Of a DNA stretch of 64,000 bases, positions 58,001 to 64,000 are shown piece by piece. The notes beneath the pieces were generated by a model that was not told the DNA's origin, ran no database searches, and was given only the letters and a program-made list of their open reading frames with translations. Position 1 is the first letter of the stretch. The number at the start of each line of letters is the position of its first letter. Origin of the DNA: Maylandia zebra (lineage: Eukaryota; Chordata; Actinopteri; Cichliformes; Cichlidae); the NCBI RefSeq assembly GCF_041146795.1, contig NC_135174.1, positions 20,764,878 to 20,828,877 of the forward strand, written 5' to 3'. The translations under genes were made by a program, and so were the position numbers.

Positions 58001-60817
58001 TGTCAGTAAATTTCCAAACCCTTTCATTTTTAAGGTAAAAACAGACAGAGGCGCTATGCCCTTTCTTTTAATTTGCTTCTGACAGGCACTTCAGCGGTAA
58101 ATCAGTATAGCATGAAATAAAACGATGTCACCACTGACGGGAATGTATCAGAAATGTATTATATGTCTCCTTAAAGGCACCAGACACAAAGAGAGTATAG
58201 CACAGCAGAATGTGAAGATGAGCTTGGCAGCAGCGGGCACAGAATGTAATGTCTTTGCAGATGAGGGCGGAGGGTAGATCCTCCTTAATAGTCGAGGCTC
58301 ATAGAGAGCTAAATTAGACTAAATGGACTAACTGTGTCAGCGAAATGACCAATGGCTAGATTGATGAACACTAGGAGATGCCAAATAGACTGAATAATGT
58401 TAAGTCAGTTAAGAGTCTGAGCCAGTGCAAGTCTGAAATGACAAAAGGACACGGCTTAAAGAACTCCTCAAAACATCTTAGTCATGGCCTTTCACTCCAC
58501 CCCTTCTCCACTCTTATTTCTCAGCAATAAGTTTTGTGTTTATATCGACTTACAGATTAGCATTGGTGCTATTACTTTCATATTTGTTTTTGTTGTTATG
58601 ATTTTGAACCACGTTTTCTCTGTTTTTGTCTCTGTCTGTAGTTACAACCCAAATCAGGGACTGCAACCTATCTAGGCACTCTTCCGAATTATACATCCAA
58701 AGAATTGGGACGCAGATTCAGTGTGCTTCCTGTGTTTTACTACAAGCCACTTCCTGTTTTATTTTGGTAACCTTTTTCCATGTATGTCTTTTGTGCTTTT
58801 TTCACAGCATGTTTATGTTGGATGGAGTTCTCCACCCTGACTGGAAGTTAATAAGCACTTCTCCTTTTCCTTTTTTGGTATGTACCTTAACGCATACATT
58901 TTTAGGACAGTGGACCAACCGTTTTTCACATTCAGTGGTTTGATTTGATGTTATTTCATTTCTTGATTACAATGATGATGTTTAATATAAAAGAAAATCA
59001 CCCTCTCTTTCATTTATAACTGTTCATTAAAAGATCTACCAGTTCTTTCACTGGATAAAGCAAGCCATTTAAGCTCCATTCCCCCTTTATATAGGCTACA
59101 TTCTTCTGATTGACTGGTCCTCACAAACAGAAGGTCTGAACTGCAGGTAGGTGGGAGTGCTGTGCCCTTGAGATGAGAGTAGACAACCTGTCTGAAACTA
59201 ATCTTTTAGAGCCTTCAGAAGTCTGAAATGTTGGCCCATAGGGATTATCTGCACATATGCTGACCTCATTATTAAACATGAGGATCCATTGTTGTAACAG
59301 TATATATGATAGAAGATATGAAAAGCACAATAGGCATCTTTCATGAACTGCTCATAGAAATAGCAACATCTACTTAATCATAACTGATAAATGTAATGAG
59401 ACTGAAAGCACAAGCCTTAGCTCTCACCATTTCATCTCCACACTTGGTTCCTGTCAGGACCAAGCCAGGATCAGGCATGTCATCACCCAAGTAGACATGC
59501 GTACCTCGGCACAGTATTCTTCCCCCTTCCTGAAGGGGTATGTTGGTTTCAATTGAAACAGCGTTGGTGCCAATTACTGGGCGATTAGCTCCTCCTTGAC
59601 ACTGGATTTTGCCACATTTTGCATCTCTGTAAACAAACACCAAGGGGAATAACAATACAATAATTAAATTACATGTCACTGTTTTGTGGATACGAGGAGC
59701 TTTATTTTCATTTTCATCTTTCTCCTTCTGTCCAATTAAAGAAACTGAAGAACAGGCAGCTCGTTTACGCCGTTTCCAGATCACAACTGAGATTTTAGAG
59801 ACAGAACTTGTTGCATTACATCAAATGACTCTGCAACCCTCAATTAGGACTCCAACTAATGATTATTTTCTATCATCTAATGGATCCGCTACTTGGGGGG
59901 AAAAAAGCTTCATAAAACTGAGACACCAATCTGGCATTTTTGCTTTATTTTTCTTAACTACTGAGAAAACTGTGTCAGCCTCATTCAGTCACACAGAGTG
60001 GTGCCTAGCATTGAAAAAGTGCTCCTATTTCAATGAGGTATATGCATTTTTTATGAAATAGGTACAATATGCTTTATGTTCCTAACTGCATTCCATAAAT
60101 CACATGCTATTGAATACATTCACTAGTTTCTATGGCAACATCAGGACTTACCGCACTTCACATTTGGCAAAGGAGCCTTTTGTGTCCTTGCCACAGTTGC
60201 CATAAGGGTCTCCTGCTGAGTTGACCCTTTCAAAGCAGATGCCTGGAGCTGGCTTGGCTCCTGCAAGATGCATTAAACACATAAAAAGAAAAAAAATCGC
60301 AACAATTGTTGAACTGTTGAGTGTGACGCAGCAAGGGGGATTTTTCACGTACCGTGGCCCCACAGTGTTATGCACTGCTGTTCATGAGTCTGACAAATGC
60401 CATTATAACAGTAGCCGTCCACGTTGTGGCAGCCATGGCCATCATGAAGGTAGACGTTGGAGGGACAGTGAGGACTGGTACCGGTGCAAAACTCAGGCAG
60501 ATCACAAGAGTTGCTGGATTCACGGCACAGTGTGCCTGATGGCTTCAGCTACACGACAACAAAGACAAAGACCCACAGTGAAGCCCAGAGAAATGTGAAT
60601 TACGCCAAAAAACACATTTCTACTACATCGGATTAAAGGATGTCAAATCAAGTTAATCAGAGAAAATAACTTTTTTGTAAGATGTCTGTAAAAATACTTT
60701 GTACTGAAATACTATAACACATATTACCTGACAGTCCTGGCAGCACTGTCCATGTGCACAAACAGCATCTCCTTTCAGAGTGCAGGTGGTGGCATTGCAG
60801 CAGGGATTCATACATTC
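52003..60817 (-). CDS. adam12: ADAM12 (meltrin alpha), 3' part of the gene; 5' end outside window
   Basis: A membrane-anchored metalloprotease-disintegrin acting in cell fusion, growth-factor shedding and adhesion. Exons on the minus strand: 60817-60728, 60548-60353, 60260-60152, 59626-59428, 57951-57874, 56262-56154, 55929-55794, 55535-55421, 54311-54051, 52330-52155, 52072-52003; all junctions keep phase. In order they encode the disintegrin domain ([33 protein letters not shown]), the cysteine-rich domain ([47 protein letters not shown]), an EGF-like module ([13 protein letters not shown]), one transmembrane helix ([20 protein letters not shown]), and a cytoplasmic tail of about 229 residues that is proline-rich. 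[10 protein letters not shown] in the tail is conserved with mammalian ADAM12-L. The tail is longer than the human one, mainly through an 87-codon exon (54311-54051). The metalloprotease and prodomain exons lie beyond 64000. Confidence 0.95.
56588..56950 (+). mobile_element. LINE (Rex3/RTE-like) ORF 3' end in adam12 intron
   Basis: The plus strand carries the order AAATAAGCTTCCTCTGAAGG, GAGATAGGGTAAGGAGCTCA, TCGGGAGGGGCTCAAAGTAG and GGACACACTGGAGAGATTAC, ending GCAGAGGGAAGTCTGGGCAG and ACCCAAATAAGC. I recognise this as the conserved C-terminal part of a very abundant teleost non-LTR element whose 3' end is a GATG repeat. It is 5'-truncated, degenerate, and antisense to adam12. Confidence 0.75.
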
Positions 60818-61109
60818 CTTCCGATGGAAAAGAATAGTAAAAGAAGACAAGCAGAGAAAGGAAAAGTAAATAAGAGGGAACAAAAGTGAAGAAGAATTAA
60901 CTCAGCACAAAGAGATCATATTTCACCCCAGAGCAAAAACTCAAATTTTGTTATCAGAGGGGATGCAGCCCTAGCAGGACTGTGTAACGTAGCAACTAAA
61001 AAAACCTGAGTGAAGAAAGGAAACAGCAGTTTCTAGGTTTCGAAAAACATCTGACAGGATTTTTTCAGACCCCAGAAACCATGTTGAACTCAATAGTAAA
61101 ATGAACAGG

Positions 61110-61417
61110 AGAGAATGGTATTGTATAGCGCTTTTACTAGTCCCTAAGGACCCCAAAGCGCTTTACACAACCAGTCAGCCACCCATTCACACACTGGTGA
61201 TGGCAAGCTACATTGTAACCACAGCCACCCTGGGGCGCACTGACAGAGGCGAGGCTGCCGGACACTGGCACCACCGGGCCCTCTGACCACCACCAGTAGG
61301 CAACGGGTGAAGTGTCTTGCCCAAGGACACAACGACCGAGACTGTCCAAGCCGGGGCTCGAACCGGCAACCTTCCAATTACAAGGCGAACTCCCAACTCT
61401 TGAGCCACAATCGCCCC
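61110..61417 (-). mobile_element. tRNA-derived SINE in adam12 intron
   Basis: Read on the minus strand it begins GGGGCGATTGTGGCTC. A box-A-like TGGCTCAAGAGTTGG is at 61407-61393 and a box-B-like GGTTCGAGCCC at 61364-61354, the spacing of an RNA polymerase III internal promoter. The body follows, and the 3' part reads AAAGCGCTTTGGGGTCCTTA then AAAAGCGCTATACAATACC, a tail shared by several teleost SINEs. It produces three overlapping open frames that are not genes. Confidence 0.8.
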
Positions 61418-61979
61418 ATTCCCTGAGAAAAGAAAAGGACACACCCTGCAGAAACCCTAAATAAGCAAGCAAGTGCCAAAATACTTTTTTAAGTTAGCAT
61501 AACGCTCAAGAATCCAACTAAGACAATGTCTGAGAAGATAACAAAGAAAGACGTAAGTTTAAATGAATGAAACTTTAGATTATATAAACACAGACGATGC
61601 TACTTTACAAGCAAATTGTAAAAGACTGATTTGCACAACACTTCCACAGCTAATAACTCCACTTCAGTTCAGGCAGGTGTGACAATAGCAATCAAAAACT
61701 TAACCCACACTCTGCTGCCATGATATAAGGCTCACTCAGGTATTCTTCGTATTTTCAGATGCAATTCTTCTGAATACAAATGTAAGCAATCTACAGTAAT
61801 TACTTTGCTTACTAAACTGGCTCGATAATTTAAATAGGCAAAGGTTATCTTAATTTATATACAACTATTTGGAATATTTAAGTGAAACTTCAGCAATCAA
61901 CATTCCAAACTGCTCACTTTTTAGCTTGAGTAAAAAACAAACAAACAATCAGGTACATATTTAGTATTGATAAGCCAAG

Positions 61980-62665
61980 CACTTCTGCAAGGAATCTATA
62001 GCAGCCTTAACTCTTCTGGGAAGGCTTGTCTTTCCACAATGTTTAGGAGTGTGTTCGTGTGAATTTTTGACCATTCCTCTAAAAGCCTCTCCTCTATTTC
62101 ATCCCAAAGCTGTTCTTTTGGATTGAAGTCAGGACTCTGTGCAGGCCAGTCAAGTTCTTCCACACCAAACTTCCTCATCCATGTCGCTATGGACGTTTGC
62201 TTTGTGCACTGGTGCACGGTCATGTTGGAACAGGAAGGGGCTGTCCCCAAACTGTTCCCACACTACACTGTTCTTGAGTTAATCTGAAGGCCACGGGAAG
62301 TTTGGAGGTCTGTAGCTATTAACTCTGTAGAAAGTTGCGCACTATTAGCCTCAGCATCCACTGACCCCGCTTTGTGACTTTACTTGGCTTACCGTTTTAT
62401 GCCTGAGTTGCTGTCATTCCCTGTCACTTCCACTTTGTTATAATTCCACTATTAGTTGACTGTGGATATTTAGTAGTGAGCACATTTCACACCTGGACTT
62501 GTTGCACAGGTGGCATCCTATCATGGTGCCATGCTGGAATTCACTGAGCGCCTGAGAGAGTACCTGCCTAGGTACTTGATTTTATACACCTGTGGCCATG
62601 GAAAAGATTGGAACACCTCAATTCAATGATTTGGATGGGTGAGTTAATACTTTTAGCAATAACGA
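61980..62665 (-). mobile_element. Internally deleted Tc1-like transposon in adam12 intron
   Basis: The minus strand encodes a transposase C-terminus (62250-61996) with EELDWPAQSPDFNPKEQLWD, retaining the third acidic residue of the catalytic triad in the NPKE motif, then a decayed end. The right part runs through CACCTGTGGCCATGGAAAAG to GATTTGGATGGGTGAG and AATACTTTTAGCAATA, the terminal region of the same family. Most of the transposase is missing, so the copy is inactive. Confidence 0.75.
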
Positions 62666-62702
62666 TTATGGTTTAGAAAAATTAAACTCCATTTGACAAC
62701 TT

Positions 62703-62899
62703 TTGTGAGGCTGAGGCATTTCGGTGAAGACTGTAAAACATCCTGAACATGAGGTGTAGGGCAGACCCAGGATATATCAGAGATATTAAACCTATTAGTG
62801 CTCCCCTGGAAAAGCTGCAGGTGCTGGCCAGGGACAGAGAAATAAGGGTGTCCACCCCAGACATAAAGCAGAAAATTGATGGATGGATGGATGGATGGA
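62703..62899 (+). mobile_element. LINE (Rex3/RTE-like) 3' end with GATG tail
   Basis: The sequence GGGCAGACCCAGGATATATC, then GCTCCCCTGGAAAAGCTGCA and GGGACAGAGAAATAAGGGTG, leads into a terminal run of GATG units (62878-62899). The order matches the last part of the element at 56588-56950, here with its diagnostic tail. It is strongly 5'-truncated. Confidence 0.65.
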
Positions 62900-63533
62900 C
62901 TAGAAAACATCTGTGGCATGGTTGCGATAGATCAAAGCATTGTGGAAATATAACCTCACTTTAATACACATTTAAAACGATTTTGTGAGCTTTTGAAAAA
63001 GCCTTTGCCAAAAGGAGGTTTAAGCTCAGCATACAAATATGCCCTTTTTTTTAAACTATGGTTATAAATTTACAGGCATCTCCAACTTTGTCCAGTTTCC
63101 CAAGAACGTTCCAGGTGCAGATGTGGAGGCTGATGAAAAAAAAAGAGGGGACTGTTCCCAATCAGTGCATTAATTTAAAAAAATATTTTAATCACGCACT
63201 TTTAGGGGCAGCTATAGATTCCATTCCATTTATCTGAAATAGAGCAGGTGCGATACGATGACTGACATGCTCTGTTTACATTTTTGTCACTCAGCATGCC
63301 ATCACTTATTTCATTGCTCTGGTTGGTTTAGGTCACTTAGATAGCATCCAGAGGCATTTTGGAGGGAGAGAGAGAGAGGGCAGATCTACAATAACATTTC
63401 CCATCTCACTGTTGAGCACCATCTGTTTCCTGTTAGCCTCTATCGTGACCCATGCACCGCACCAATCAGTAACACTGCTTTCCAATACACATGGAAGCAA
63501 GAATTCAATCAAGACTCAGAATATACGATATGC

Positions 63534-63584
<51 letters not shown>

Positions 63585-64000
63585 TTGTGCATATATGATC
63601 TCATGCAGGTTGTCTGGACCCCCGAGGGTCAGCTCTTTTGCTTTTGCCATTATAGTCTGAATATGCTGCAAGAGTTGGGAGGAAGTGGATGGATGGAGCT
63701 GGCAGGGGACACAGCTGATATGATGGGCCTTCCAAAACTTCTAAGGGCCTTTCCCATGGTCCCTGGGGCCAAAAAGAGGCAGAGAAGTCACGCTGAAAAG
63801 AAGTAGCCAGTGATTGTGAGGAGCAGGACCCAGAGTTTTTAATGAGGCTTTTTAATGGCGGAGAGGGGTGCTGGCTGAGAACTCTGATCTGGCCTGAGTT
63901 GGCATGACTCTGCTCAGTTTTGTGGAGAGCTTTATTATTGTTGCTGGCTCAGGTCAGCGGAGCTTATGTTAGCGCTTTGTTTTTAAGGACAAGGCCACTT
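62900..64000. other. adam12 intron, right edge
   Basis: No exon is visible on the minus strand that would continue the adam12 disintegrin or metalloprotease domain, so the next upstream exon lies beyond the window. The stretch holds a long TG microsatellite and otherwise unremarkable sequence. Confidence 0.6.
63536..63581. repeat. (TG)23 microsatellite
   Basis: Twenty-three uninterrupted TG units, followed by GCGC. The uninterrupted length suggests high polymorphism and Z-DNA-forming potential. Confidence 0.95.

Noticed and set aside
58626-58760. Possible MITE ends (ACAACCCAAAT and AATTGGGACGCAG)
   Set aside because: The similarity to a common fish DNA-transposon terminus is short and the two pieces are in an odd arrangement. 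Evidence is too weak to annotate.
61354-61407. Possible tRNA gene on the minus strand
   Set aside because: Box A and B are present, but the sequence does not close an acceptor stem and continues into a SINE body and tail.
61137-61472. Three overlapping minus-strand open frames of 77-111 codons
   Set aside because: They lie inside a tRNA-derived SINE with pol III boxes and have no protein-family signature.
61996-62250. 84-codon minus-strand open frame resembling a transposase
   Set aside because: It is a real transposase fragment but belongs to an internally deleted Tc1-like copy. It is annotated as a mobile element, not a gene.
63537-63806. 89-codon plus-strand open frame starting in a Cys-Val run
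   Set aside because: It is produced by translating the TG microsatellite; the following part has no family match.

Overview
This window is nuclear DNA from a ray-finned fish, most likely a percomorph teleost. Five intron-containing vertebrate genes with GT-AG splice sites can be read in it. The repeats are typical of teleosts: decayed Tc1-like transposons, a short hAT element, a tRNA-derived SINE, LINE 3' ends with GATG tails, and long TG microsatellites. The genes match the block on human chromosome 10q26: MMP21, UROS, BCCIP, DHX32, ADAM12.

Positions 1 to about 30,100 hold no gene I can support. This stretch contains scattered LINE tails, one clean hAT element (23453-23764), a frameshifted relic of coding sequence (3545-4145), microsatellites, and several low-repeat AT-rich blocks rich in TAATTA-type cores that may be conserved non-coding elements.

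From 30.4 to 41 kb the genes are dense. mmp21 (minus, 30416-33912) is a complete 7-exon gene for a left-right-patterning metalloproteinase. uros (minus, 34555-36921) encodes the heme enzyme uroporphyrinogen III synthase in nine coding exons plus a probable non-coding first exon. bccip (plus, 37789-40929) is divergent from uros across a promoter of about 350 bp that carries YY1, GC-box and E-box matches. dhx32 (minus, 41794-48891, 11 coding exons) faces bccip tail to tail; candidate poly(A) signals for the two strands lie within about 15 bp of each other. From about 50 kb to the right edge is the 3' half of adam12 (minus): disintegrin, cysteine-rich, EGF-like, transmembrane and a long proline-rich cytoplasmic tail. 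Its 5' exons lie beyond position 64000. FANK1, which sits between DHX32 and ADAM12 in human, is not present in the 3 kb between them here.

The genes do not form a pathway. What links them is conserved linkage and shared regulatory space. The main protein-level oddities are a DHX32 that has lost its Walker A lysine and has DQAH in place of DEAH, so it is probably a pseudo-helicase, and an MMP21 with a 128-residue, sequon-rich insert between the cysteine switch and the furin site. I saw no evidence of a wholly new biological system.
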